Shown here piece by piece: positions 34,101-44,800 of a stretch of DNA of 64,000 nt. The position numbers were made by a program, and so were the translations under genes. Origin of the DNA: JAHEGP01 sp963792875 (GTDB taxonomy: Bacteria > Pseudomonadota > Gammaproteobacteria > Pseudomonadales > JAHEGP01); the NCBI GenBank assembly GCA_963792875.1, contig CAWBXV010000003.1, forward strand, positions 62,001-126,000. The letters run 5' to 3'. Within the stretch, counting starts at the first letter, position 1, and each line of letters begins with the position of its first letter. A model generated the notes under the pieces. It saw nothing but the letters and a program-made list of their open reading frames with translations. It made no database searches and was not told where the DNA came from.

Positions 34101-34986
34101 GCGCTACTTCGATCCCGCCAGCGGGCGATGGCTGGAGCGCGCCGTGGTGGCCTATCAGGGGGCGTTGTTCGACCTGGCGCCGCTGGCTGTGCTCACCGAC
34201 AGGGTTACCGGCGCCGGCACGTATACCTATTCGTTCGCCGTCGACACGGTGGCGGACGGCCAGTTCAGTGCCGCGCAGCTGCATCATGTCGCGGTGGAGG
34301 TGCGCATTGCGCCGCCGCTGCCACCGCCGACCCCCGCGAAGCCGGCCGCCAGTGACGGCAGCTTCACCGACAAGGTGCGGGTCAGCTGGTCCAGCGCCGC
34401 GCGAGCGGAGCGCTATGAGCTGTATCGCTGCGGCGATACGGGGCTGGGCGCCTGCGCCAGCGTCGGCAGCACCGCGCAGACTGCGCTCAACGACACCGGC
34501 GCCGTCACCGGCAGGACCTACTACTACCGGGTCAGGGCCTGCAACAGCGGCGGCTGCAGCGACCCGAGCAGCTATGACCCGGGGCTGCGCGCCTTCGTCG
34601 ACCCCCGGGCAACGCTGACCGTTGGCGGCGGCCGCACCGCGATCACCATCAAGGTCGGGGCGACGCCCTCACTCGAACTTGGCCTCAGCAGCTTCGGCAA
34701 TCGTGCCAACGCGGACTGGTGGCTGGTCATCCAGCAGCCTGGAGGAAATTATCTCTCCTACCGCAGCGGGTTGTTCCCGGGCTGGTTCGCCGGCCTGCAG
34801 CCGGCTTTGCGGGGGTCGCTGCAGGACCTCGGCGGCGTGACGCTGCCGCTGCCGAAGCTGGGCGTGGGCCGGTACGTCGTGTACTTCGGCGTGGATACGG
34901 TGCCGGACGGCGTGGCGACCATGAACAGGATCTACTACGACAGCGTGTCCGTCACCGTCGAGTCCTGCGGCAAGTTCGAGTGCTGA
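31141..34986 (+). CDS. giant secreted protein: degenerate matrixin-like domain, CARDB-like and Fn3-like repeats
   Basis: About 1281 aa from the ATG at 31141 (AAGGG ribosome site); GTG 31090 and ATG 31225 are alternatives. A signal peptide ends near LLVGGGPARA-DVV. Part 1 resembles the lead domain of bacterial matrixin-like proteins (APIVEGEFIGKRSRL; VGDRAVLMLREGG). Part 2 resembles a matrixin catalytic domain (RAALERAVGSWNRY; VESDVLLNPAVNW), but the expected zinc HExxHxxGxxH is replaced by RALLRALGSSVGLNWQG before a Met-turn-like SVMNLR. Part 3 is CARDB-like (SFQVQNFVIENLADGGGVVP). Then come four Fn3-like repeats of about 92 aa, a module starting PRLTVNGQ, a fifth Fn3 repeat, and a second copy of that module. 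Fn3 repeats have paired cysteines (RCxx...RACNA). A role in adhesion or surface binding is plausible but unproven. Confidence 0.7.
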   Translation: MPGFRVAVSRTDLRKPPAHGGPLAWASFMGRFCLCLLALLLVGGGPARADVVKMTLDELIQRAAPIVEGEFIGKRSRLNLKGNLIVTDYQFAVREVLFGSSAAYLTLTIAGGEIDEVRDTVSDMPDFAVGDRAVLMLREGGMEGSLAIVGVFQGQFRAVQRAGDPRWYMADGSGVLIPRAGAAGYYGYDEGIEALRDYIPMARARPPVVLAAASIQLQGKDDRKQSSSGSPSPEELVLFSDPADSDELRSRSLQAADFFTERDLVPVAIGTVPADSAWRAALERAVGSWNRYASLFTVDVKSGQEWAFGNGVNDVPGLVSEQDRREQHGTGWGDGSIVTVLGRYENDVMVESDVLLNPAVNWTFDDGLAYADADRYSANRALLRALGSSVGLNWQGAELSVMNLRNSADKYGDLGLLYGEDVFNVRAAFPTRAGAVADLGVYLYRAGATNKYDAAKLSATSVVQGESFQVQNFVIENLADGGGVVPRVHWYLDPAPNDFSGQYIGSSDHQSLNPGQALQARRVLTVPQSFAPGSYYLRAALANGGDESANDSSWLDQPISVLAAAEPVPPVPAAPVASDGTFGDRVQVNWAAVAGAQSYDLARCDSAGSVNGSCASLSLTATSVADELAEPGRTYYYSLRACNASGCSGFSAADAGSRAVAVPAVPAAPVASDGSYGDRVQVNWAAVAGAQSYELARCDSAGGVNGSCDSLSVTATSYADTAAEPGRTYYYSLRACNANDCSGYSAADAGSRARAVPAVPAAPVASDGAYTDRIRVTWPAVAGATAYKVSRCTDAAGKSCAETDTANTAFDDAGMPAKVTLYYRVRACNAAGCSEPSAGDSGFRAAALPAVPARPDASDAVIGLVRVRWVGVAGADRYEVYRCPGAALSGCQQFAAEDAAFDDAGVSPGTSYYYRLKACGADGCSDYSAYDIGRAEYRDPTPRLTVNGQGQLDGRVGDPLTIRVALEANGNPKPADWWVTRSGPDGLRYFDPASGRWLERAVVAYQGALFDLAPLAVLTDRVTGAGTYTYSFAVDTVADGQFSAAQLHHVAVEVRIAPPLPPPTPAKPAASDGSFTDKVRVSWSSAARAERYELYRCGDTGLGACASVGSTAQTALNDTGAVTGRTYYYRVRACNSGGCSDPSSYDPGLRAFVDPRATLTVGGGRTAITIKVGATPSLELGLSSFGNRANADWWLVIQQPGGNYLSYRSGLFPGWFAGLQPALRGSLQDLGGVTLPLPKLGVGRYVVYFGVDTVPDGVATMNRIYYDSVSVTVESCGKFEC
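32848..34983. repeat. tandem Fn3-like repeats and duplicated terminal module
   Basis: Repeats at 32848-33126, 33127-33408, 33409-33684, 33685-33951 and 34309-34599, with a different module at 33952-34308 and again at 34600-34983. Repeats 1 and 2 are almost identical (shared VPAAPVASDG, GDRVQVNWAAVAGAQSY, EPGRTYYYSLRACNA), which implies recent duplication; repeats 3-5 have drifted. The two modules share NADWW/PADWW, Y-F-VDTV-DG and VSV/VEV ends. Confidence 0.85.
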
Positions 34987-34989
34987 GGC

Positions 34990-35026
34990 GGCAGCGGCAC
35001 AGGGTTTGCCGGTCGCTGCCGCTGCC
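34990..35026. terminator. hairpin between two convergent genes
   Basis: GGCAGCGGCA (34990-34999) pairs exactly with TGCCGCTGCC (35017-35026) around a 17-nt loop. It fills the 55-base gap between the converging giant protein gene and the acyltransferase gene. There is no T-run on either side, so termination is inferred from position. Confidence 0.45.
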
Positions 35027-35041
35027 TATCGGAGCGCAGGG

Positions 35042-36526
35042 TCAGGCTGACGCGGCGGGCGTCGCTTTGCTCTTGGCGCGCTGGGGGCGTTGCCGCTGCG
35101 CCACCAGCAGCTGCTGCAGCTGCTGCCAGGATTCCTGCAGGCAGGATTGATAGAACTCCGGGTTGGGCAGCATCACGCGGCAGGCATTGACGCCGATGGT
35201 CAGCTGGCCGGCGGCGGAGGTTACCGTGTGCACCAGGCCGATCTCGGGCATGCAAGGACCGAAGCCGAAGCTGGTGACGATCCTGGCCCCGCAGAAGTAC
35301 ACGGTGTCCAGCGGACCGGGCATATTGTAAATGGTCGTGTTGGGCGATGCCGGGTAGAAGTGCTTGAGCAGCGACAACTGTCCCAAGCTTTCCTGCACTT
35401 TCAGCACGCTCCTGGCCGCGAGCGGGTTCATGCTGGCGGCCACCTCTTCGCCGATTTCGACGCCCCGCGCCTTCAGGTATCTTCTGGCGTGCTCGGCCTC
35501 GTCGTGCACCGCGTAGAAGCGCTCCAGGTCGTCCTCGATATCCGAGCGCAGCGGGACGTTGACCGGTGACAGCCTGCGCTGGTCGGGGTTCAGGGGTTCC
35601 CCTTCCTTGATGCCCATCAGCACCTGGCCGACCACGGAATCGTCCGGCAGCTCGCTCTGATTGATCAGATAGCGGCGCATCGCCCCGCCGATGATGGTCA
35701 TCGCCAGGTCATTGACCGTGGCGCCCTCGAGGGTGGACCTGGCAGCCTGCACGTCCTCGAAGGGCATCGAGTAGGAACTGACGGAGCGGTGTGGCGACGG
35801 GGCGCCGTTGAAGCGGGTCGGCGGCACCGGCGCCGGCTCTCTGAGGTCTCCCAGCGCCTGACCCTTGCGGATGCGCCGCAGGCTCAGGTAGGCATCGCGC
35901 ATCACCCGGCTGGCTTTCAAGGACCGGGTGAAGTTGTTCTGGGCGGCGTTGATCAGCAGGGGCAGGTTGCCGCGCAGGATCTCCCGCTGCAGCGCGCGCT
36001 GGAATTGCGGCTGCTCCGTTGGCGCCTCGGGCGTCCTGGTGTTGAGCGACCCGAACAGCGAGCGCAGCGCTTCGCCCTTCAGCGAGGCGTGGTGCAGCTT
36101 CATCACCACGGCGAACGAGCCGGCCGGTACGCCTTCGAGATTATTCAGCCCTTCCACCACGTACACCTCCCACAGCGGGCGGCTGCGGTCGAGCGGCCGC
36201 GTGGTCATGCGCGCCACCTGAATGTAGAACTGGCGCCAGTCCCCGGGTTTGGGCAGGGCGACGTGGCGCACGTGATACTCGATGTCGAAGTCGGGATCTT
36301 CCACCCAATAGGGTTGATCGAGCCCCAGCGGGACTTCGACGAGCCGCTGCCGGAACATCGGCACGTTGTAGACCGCGCGCTCGAACAGGTTCATGATCTC
36401 TTTCAGGCGGACCTTGCCCTGCGGGGCGGTCGAGGGATCGTAGATCGTCGCCGTGGTCACGTGCATCGGCAGTTTGCGGTCTTCCGCATAGATAAAAGCG
36501 CTGTCTGTGCTGGACAGTTGTTCCAT
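35042..36526 (-). CDS. WS/DGAT-family acyltransferase with altered active-site motif
   Basis: 494 aa from the ATG at 36526, preceded by GGTGAG. The start MEQLSSTDSAFIYAEDRKLP, then the early MHVTTATIYDPS, PFEDVQAARSTLEGATVNDL and TTIYNMPGPLDTVYFCGARI match wax ester synthase/diacylglycerol acyltransferases, which make wax esters and triacylglycerols from acyl-CoA. The catalytic HHxxxDG motif reads HHASLKG at residues 145-151: both His remain, but the Asp is Lys150. It could be a catalytically altered or different-substrate member. It follows nifJ and the DHOD-like gene on the minus strand, separated from them by a hairpin. Confidence 0.88.
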   Translation of the reverse strand: MEQLSSTDSAFIYAEDRKLPMHVTTATIYDPSTAPQGKVRLKEIMNLFERAVYNVPMFRQRLVEVPLGLDQPYWVEDPDFDIEYHVRHVALPKPGDWRQFYIQVARMTTRPLDRSRPLWEVYVVEGLNNLEGVPAGSFAVVMKLHHASLKGEALRSLFGSLNTRTPEAPTEQPQFQRALQREILRGNLPLLINAAQNNFTRSLKASRVMRDAYLSLRRIRKGQALGDLREPAPVPPTRFNGAPSPHRSVSSYSMPFEDVQAARSTLEGATVNDLAMTIIGGAMRRYLINQSELPDDSVVGQVLMGIKEGEPLNPDQRRLSPVNVPLRSDIEDDLERFYAVHDEAEHARRYLKARGVEIGEEVAASMNPLAARSVLKVQESLGQLSLLKHFYPASPNTTIYNMPGPLDTVYFCGARIVTSFGFGPCMPEIGLVHTVTSAAGQLTIGVNACRVMLPNPEFYQSCLQESWQQLQQLLVAQRQRPQRAKSKATPAASA

Positions 36527-36644
36527 AGTTCTCACCAACCACTGGTTCCGGGTTTCGCCATTGTATCGCGCCGCGCAGGACGGTCCGCGCGCTCACTGCT
36601 TTATATGGTTCAAAACAGGGGCGGTCAACTCCCGCGCCGAGAAA

Positions 36645-36674
36645 ATCGCCGGCCGCGGCGCAAAATGCCGCGGC
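36645..36674 (-). terminator. GC hairpin downstream of the DHOD-like gene
   Basis: GCCGCGGC (36652-36659) and GCCGCGGC (36667-36674) can pair around a 7-nt loop; on the minus strand GATTTTC follows shortly after. It probably ends the nifJ-DHOD transcript before the acyltransferase gene. The T-run is short, so confidence is modest. Confidence 0.4.
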
Positions 36675-36706
36675 GCCTGGCCGAAGGTCAGGGCGGCGTG
36701 CGGCTC

Positions 36707-37717
36707 TCAGTAGCGCACGCCATCGGGTGGGGTGTAGCTGTCGAGCGCCTTGAGATAATTGGCGCGCGCGAAGGCGCCCGGGTCGATCGCCTTGCCGACG
36801 CTCAGGCTGCCCTGCAGCTGCCGCACCGAGGAGTACTCGCGCTCCTCCAGCCAGCGGCTCATGGCGTCGAGCAGACTGCTGATGTGGGCCGGGCCATGGT
36901 TCAGCAGCGCGCTGCAGAGGTGAACCACATTGGCGCCGGCCAGCAGCGCCTTGAGCACGTCCTCGGCGTGGTGAAAGCCGCCGGTGACCGCCAGGTCGAT
37001 GTCCAGATGGCCGCGCACGATGGCGGCCCAGCGGACGCGCAGCAGGGCCTCATAGGGTGTGGAGAGCTGCAGCGTGGGTTCCACCGCCAGGGTGTCGAGG
37101 TTGATGTCAGCCTGGTAGAAGCGATTGAAGAGCGCCAGGCCCTGCACACCCGTCTGCGCCAGGCGCGAGGCAAAGTGCAGCGGCGAGGAGAACTGAGAGG
37201 AGATCTTGACGGCGACGGGAATGTTCACCGTGCGCAGCAGACGGCTCAGCACATCGATATAGCGCTGTTCGACCTGCTCGGCGCTCTCGTCGATATCCGC
37301 CGCCACGTAATAGATGTTGAGCTCCAGCGCGTCGGCCCCGGCCTGTTCCAGCTCGGCGGCGTAGTCGATCCAGCCCTCGTCGCTGGTGCCGTTGAGGCTG
37401 GCGATGACGGGGATCTCCAGGCTGGACTTCAAGCGCTCGAGCTGGCCGACATACCGATCCAGAGTGCTCTGATAGTGCCCTGACAGCGGCAGGAAGCTGT
37501 CCGCCTCCGGGTGCCCCAGGGACTGGTGATGGATGAAGCGATCCAGCCGCTGTTCTTCCGCCAGCAGCTGCTCCTCGAACAGCGAGTACATCACCAGCGC
37601 GCTGGCGCCCGCGTCTTCCAGGCGGCGGGCGGTGTCGAGGTTGCGGCTCAGCGGCGACGCCGACGGTACGAGGGGGTTCTTCAGGGCCAGGCCCAGATAG
37701 TTGGTGCGCAAGTCCAT
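36707..37717 (-). CDS. dihydroorotate dehydrogenase-like flavoprotein
   Basis: 336 aa from the ATG at 37717 (MDLRTNYLGLALKNPLVPSA); longer starts run into the ribosome region. It is a PyrD-like FMN TIM barrel: IPVIASLNGTSDEGWIDYAA, GADALELNIYYVAADIDES, IPVAVKISSQFSSPLHFASR, then DIDLAVTGGFHHAEDVLKAL and GANVVHLCSALLNHG. The base Cys/Ser of classical pyrimidine enzymes is not evident, and the sequence belongs to the 'DHOD-like' group commonly placed beside nifJ. It begins 46 bases after the nifJ stop and is probably cotranscribed. An accessory redox role for the pyruvate oxidoreductase is inferred from context, not demonstrated. Confidence 0.85.
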   Translation of the reverse strand: MDLRTNYLGLALKNPLVPSASPLSRNLDTARRLEDAGASALVMYSLFEEQLLAEEQRLDRFIHHQSLGHPEADSFLPLSGHYQSTLDRYVGQLERLKSSLEIPVIASLNGTSDEGWIDYAAELEQAGADALELNIYYVAADIDESAEQVEQRYIDVLSRLLRTVNIPVAVKISSQFSSPLHFASRLAQTGVQGLALFNRFYQADINLDTLAVEPTLQLSTPYEALLRVRWAAIVRGHLDIDLAVTGGFHHAEDVLKALLAGANVVHLCSALLNHGPAHISSLLDAMSRWLEEREYSSVRQLQGSLSVGKAIDPGAFARANYLKALDSYTPPDGVRY

Positions 37718-37763
37718 AACGGTCAGTTCCCTGCTGTCTTGGTGTGCCGGGCGAGGGGGCGGC

Positions 37764-41327
<3,564 letters not shown>

Positions 41328-41419
41328 CCTCTCGCCTCCGGCGATTGCATTGATCGATACGGGTCATTCTGCCAGCAATGGGGCGCCCCCGTCACGGCCG
41401 CGCGCCGTCAATGGGGTGG

Positions 41420-41444
41420 TTGAAATTAAACCCGCGTTTATAAT
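41420..41444 (+). promoter_or_regulatory. possible fabV promoter
   Basis: A perfect TATAAT at 41439-41444 lies 48 bases before the fabV ATG, predicting a start near 41451. The only -35-like hexamer, TTGAAA at 41420-41425, is 13 nt away, which is too close, so an activator may be needed. The 165-base region is shared with the divergent nifJ. Confidence 0.5.
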
Positions 41445-41492
41445 GCAGCGCTTTGATCTGGCGCATCAACAACGACAACAGTGGAAGAATCG

Positions 41493-42683
41493 ATGATCAT
41501 CAAACCGAAGGTACGTGGATTTTTGTGTGTCACCACCCATCCGGCCGGCTGCGAAGCCAACGTCAGAGAGCAGATCGACTACGTCAAAGGCCGTGGCCCG
41601 CTGGCGGATGGCCCCAGGCGCGTGCTGGTGCTGGGCGCCTCGACCGGCTATGGTCTGGCCTCCCGCATCGTCGCCGCCTTCGGCGCCGGCGCCGCCACCA
41701 TCGGGGTCTTCTTCGAGAAGCCCGGCACCGAGAAGAAGCCCGGCAGCGCCGGCTGGTACAACTCGGCGGCGTTTCACCGCCTGGCCGAGGCCGAGGGCCT
41801 CTACTGTCACAGCATCAACGGCGACGCCTTCTCGGACGAGGTCAAGCAGCAGACCATCGCGCGCATCCGGCAGGACCTCGGGCAGGTCGACCTGGTGATC
41901 TACAGCCTGGCCGCGCCGCGCCGGCAGCACCCGAAAACCGGCGCGGTGCACCAGTCCACGCTCAAACCCATCGGCCAGTCGATCACCCAGCGCGGCATCA
42001 ACACCGACCGGGAGCAGGTCGAAGAGGTCACCATCGGCGCCGCCACCACGGAGGAAATCGCCAACACCGTGGCGGTGATGGGCGGTGAGGACTGGCAGAT
42101 GTGGATCGAGGCGCTCGATGACGCCGGCGTGCTGGCCCCCGGCGCCAGGACCACGGCGTTCACCTACATCGGCGAGCGCGTCACCCACGACATCTACTGG
42201 GACGGCACCATCGGCGCCGCCAAAAAGGATCTGGACCGGCGCGTGGTCGACATCCGCCGGCGGCTGGAGGCCAGCGGCGGCGACGCCCGGGTCTCGGTGC
42301 TCAAGGCCGTGGTCACGCAGGCCAGTACCGCGATTCCCATCATGCCGCTGTACCTGTCGCTGCTGTTCAAGGTCATGAAGGCCGACGGCAGCCACGAGGG
42401 GTGTATCGAGCAGATCGACGGGCTGTTCCGGCAGAGTCTCTACGGCGCCCGGCCCGTGCTCGATGGCGAGGGCCGGCTGCGGGCCGATACCCTGGAGCTG
42501 CGGCCGGAGATCCAGGGCGAGGTGGAGCGCTTGTGGGGGCAGGTGACGACGGAGAATCTGCGCGAGCTGACGGATTTCGAGGGCTACCGGCAGGAGTTTC
42601 TCAAGCTGTTCGGCTTCGGGGTCGAGGGCATCGACTACGACGCCGACGTCGACACCGTGGCGCCGATCGCCCATCTGAGCTGA
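41493..42683 (+). CDS. fabV: trans-2-enoyl-ACP/CoA reductase FabV
   Basis: 396 aa from the ATG at 41493 (MIIKPKVRGFLCVTTHPAGC, the canonical FabV start); a GTG at 41481 would add four residues. The NADH-binding turn is VLVLGASTGYGLASRIVAAF at about 45. The FabV catalytic pair Tyr-x8-Lys is YWDGTIGAAK, at Tyr235 and Lys244 on this count. It performs the last reduction step of fatty acid elongation and is naturally insensitive to triclosan, unlike FabI. A lone gene, divergent from nifJ. A strong, well-recognised assignment. Confidence 0.96.
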   Translation: MIIKPKVRGFLCVTTHPAGCEANVREQIDYVKGRGPLADGPRRVLVLGASTGYGLASRIVAAFGAGAATIGVFFEKPGTEKKPGSAGWYNSAAFHRLAEAEGLYCHSINGDAFSDEVKQQTIARIRQDLGQVDLVIYSLAAPRRQHPKTGAVHQSTLKPIGQSITQRGINTDREQVEEVTIGAATTEEIANTVAVMGGEDWQMWIEALDDAGVLAPGARTTAFTYIGERVTHDIYWDGTIGAAKKDLDRRVVDIRRRLEASGGDARVSVLKAVVTQASTAIPIMPLYLSLLFKVMKADGSHEGCIEQIDGLFRQSLYGARPVLDGEGRLRADTLELRPEIQGEVERLWGQVTTENLRELTDFEGYRQEFLKLFGFGVEGIDYDADVDTVAPIAHLS

Positions 42684-42920
42684 GGCCCCGGGCGCGGCTG
42701 CGCGCAGCGCCGGCGGCCGCCTCGTGGAATGTGAGCGGTCCCCCGTTTGTCGCCGCGGGCATGGATTCGGGGGCGGCTCAGGTGCTAATCTTGCCCGGCA
42801 GCGGCAGGCTCGGGACCCCGGCGTCGGGCTGTGCAGATGCTGCGGTTATGGCATCGCGCCGGCGCTGCCGCGAGCGATGGGTGGGGGGCAGAGCCGTGCC
42901 CGGTTGCAGATCAGATAGGG

Positions 42921-43763
42921 ATGGACGACGTAGCGATGCGAGCTGACTCAGAGCGACTGACGGAAGAACCCAGACCCACGCCCGGCGGCCGGCGCCAGCG
43001 ACCGCCGATCAACCTGGTGCTGGTCGGCATCCTGCTGCTGGGCGCCGGCGGCGCCTGGTACCTGTGGCATCAGCGGCAGCAGCCCGCGCCGGTCGAGCCC
43101 GTGGCGACGGCGGCACCGCGTGCCGCCACGGTGCCGCCAGCGGCGGTGGCGCCGGCGCCGAAGCAGGCAGACCCGGTCGTCGCGCCGGTGCCGCGGCCGC
43201 CTGCGGTGGACGGCAGCGACGAGCAGGTCCGCGAAGCGGTGCGGGATATGTCGCCGCCGCTGCTGGCCTGGTTCACCCCGCAGGAGCAGCTGCGCAAGTG
43301 GGTGCTGCTCACCGCGAATCTGGCCAATGGTGACCTGCCCAGCAAGAACCGCCCCCTGGCCTATCCCATGCCGGCTTTCAAGACCGCCACCGCGGGCGGC
43401 CGGCTGGTCATGAGCACGGCCAATTACGAGCGCGCCGTGAAGCTGATCGATGCGTTCACGGCGATCCCGCCGGAAAAGATGGCGGCCTACTATCGCCAGT
43501 GGTCGCCCGTGCTGGAGCAGTCCTTCGGCGAACTGGGCATGAAGGGCAGCTATCACGAGCACCTCATCCGCCTGCTGGACCGGGTCCGCGAGGTCAGGCC
43601 GCTGCCCGCCGCGCCGGCATTGCGGCAGCCCCACGTGCTGTATCTCTACGCCGAGCCTCATCGCGAGGCGGCCACCGATCTCGAGAAGCTGCTGTGGCGT
43701 CTGGGGCCGGACAATCTGGCGAGGTTGCAGGAGTATATGACGCGCCTGAAGGCGGCGCTGTAG
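42921..43763 (+). CDS. DUF3014-type membrane-anchored protein
   Basis: 280 aa from the ATG at 42921; the ATG at 42936 is also possible. A short cytosolic N-terminus is followed by one transmembrane helix (INLVLVGILLLGAGGAWYLW). A Pro/Ala-rich linker of about 50 residues (PVEPVATAAPRAATVPPAAV) leads to a globular domain: VREAVRDMSPPLLAWFTPQE, KWVLLTANLANGDLPSKNRP, YYRQWSPVLEQSFGELG and PHVLYLYAEPHREAATDLEK. This matches DUF3014, an uncharacterised envelope protein of Gammaproteobacteria. It is probably attached to the inner membrane with its domain in the periplasm. No catalytic motif is evident. Confidence 0.75.
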   Translation: MDDVAMRADSERLTEEPRPTPGGRRQRPPINLVLVGILLLGAGGAWYLWHQRQQPAPVEPVATAAPRAATVPPAAVAPAPKQADPVVAPVPRPPAVDGSDEQVREAVRDMSPPLLAWFTPQEQLRKWVLLTANLANGDLPSKNRPLAYPMPAFKTATAGGRLVMSTANYERAVKLIDAFTAIPPEKMAAYYRQWSPVLEQSFGELGMKGSYHEHLIRLLDRVREVRPLPAAPALRQPHVLYLYAEPHREAATDLEKLLWRLGPDNLARLQEYMTRLKAAL

Positions 43764-43809
43764 GCGGGGTCCTGCCCTGCCGCCCCGAGTCCCCGATGAG
43801 CGCGCTGCC

Positions 43810-44655
43810 ATGCCGGAACTGAGACACCGCCAGACCGTTCAGATCGCTCCCGGGGTCAGGCGCATGACCGCGCCGAACCCCGGGTATATGACCGGTGAGG
43901 GCACCAATACCTATCTGCTGGGCGAAAAGCAGGTCGCGGTGATCGATCCCGGCCCCCTCATGCCCGATCACGCCGCGGCCATCCTGGGCGCCATCAGGGC
44001 CAAGGGCGGCGAGCTGCATCGCGTCTTCGTGACGCATACGCACATCGATCATTCGCCTGCGACCGCCCTGCTGCTCAGGGAGGTCGGCGCCGAGCTGATC
44101 GGTGCGCTGCCCCCGGACGACCTGTTTCAGGATACAACCTTCCGTCCCGACCTCCAGTGCGTGCACGATCAGGTGTTCGAGACCGCCGAGTACCGGCTGC
44201 GGGCCATCGCCACGCCGGGCCACGTCGCCAATCACTTCTGCTTTCTCGATGAGCGCAACGGCCTGCTGATGACCGGCGATCACATCATGAACGGTTCCAC
44301 GGTGGTGATCATTCCGCCGGGCGGCGACATGGCGGCCTATATGCGCTCCCTCGCGCTGCTGCTGGAGTATCCGCTGCGGCAGCTGGCGCCGGGTCACGGC
44401 GACGTCATGGACGACCCCCGCCAGGTGATCGACGGGCTGCTGCAGCATCGGCTGGCCCGCGAGGCGAAGGTGGTCGGCGCGCTGCGCGGCGTGGGGGCCG
44501 CCGAACTCGATGCGCTGGTGGCGCTGGTCTACGACGACGTCGCGGTCGAGGTGCATCCGATCGCCAAGCTGTCCCTGCAGGCGCACCTGATCAAGCTCGA
44601 GCGCGAGGGGCTCGCCGGCCGCGATGACGCCGTGTGGCGCTGGCTGGCGCGGTAG
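43810..44655 (+). CDS. MBL-fold metallo-hydrolase (LACTB2-like)
   Basis: 281 aa. The metal-binding motif is THTHIDHSP (His76, His78, Asp80, His81). Further ligands are likely in TPGHVANHFCF, LMTGDHIMNG and LAPGHGDVM. The C-terminal 80 residues form a helical winged-helix-like tail (EAKVVGALRGVGAAELDALV; AKLSLQAHLIKLEREGLA). This combination is typical of the LACTB2-like MBL group of nucleases and thioester hydrolases. The start ATG at 43810 has only a weak ribosome site. It lies between DUF3014 and the steroid cluster, with a terminator-like hairpin after it. Substrate unknown. Confidence 0.85.
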   Translation: MPELRHRQTVQIAPGVRRMTAPNPGYMTGEGTNTYLLGEKQVAVIDPGPLMPDHAAAILGAIRAKGGELHRVFVTHTHIDHSPATALLLREVGAELIGALPPDDLFQDTTFRPDLQCVHDQVFETAEYRLRAIATPGHVANHFCFLDERNGLLMTGDHIMNGSTVVIIPPGGDMAAYMRSLALLLEYPLRQLAPGHGDVMDDPRQVIDGLLQHRLAREAKVVGALRGVGAAELDALVALVYDDVAVEVHPIAKLSLQAHLIKLEREGLAGRDDAVWRWLAR

Positions 44656-44657
44656 CT

Positions 44658-44690
44658 GCCCGCACAAAGCGATGCGGTGGCGGGCATTTT
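44658..44690 (+). terminator. probable terminator of the MBL gene
   Basis: GCCCGC (44658-44663) and GCGGGC (44680-44685), extended by a T-A pair, make a 7-bp stem with a 16-nt loop, followed by ATTTT at 44686-44690. It starts three bases after the stop codon and separates the MBL gene from the fadD3 promoter. Confidence 0.55.
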
Positions 44691-44735
44691 ACAGGCTTAT
44701 TCGTAGTTTCTATCATCCAATGCTACGCGAAGCAC

Positions 44736-44764
44736 TTGCTGCTGTGGGTTTCTGCGCATAGTAT
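44736..44764 (+). promoter_or_regulatory. sigma70-type promoter of fadD3
   Basis: TTGCTG (44736-44741), 17 nt, TAGTAT (44759-44764), predicting a start near 44771, thirty bases before the ATG. A 10-bp palindrome AGCACTTGCT (44732-44741) covers the -35 box and could be an operator. The ribosome site is AGGGA, before ACGCCG-ATG. Confidence 0.55.
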
Positions 44765-44800
44765 TGCCCCCCCAGTCCGCGCCATCATAGGGAAACGCCG

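Noticed and set aside
31207..34287. 1026-residue minus-strand frame opposite the giant repeat protein
   Set aside because: The plus strand has a signal peptide, repeats and conserved pairs of cysteines; the minus frame has none.
41328..41380. FNR box upstream of nifJ (ATCAA half-site)
   Set aside because: Only one half-site matches and it lies about 20 bases from the start codon, too close for activation.
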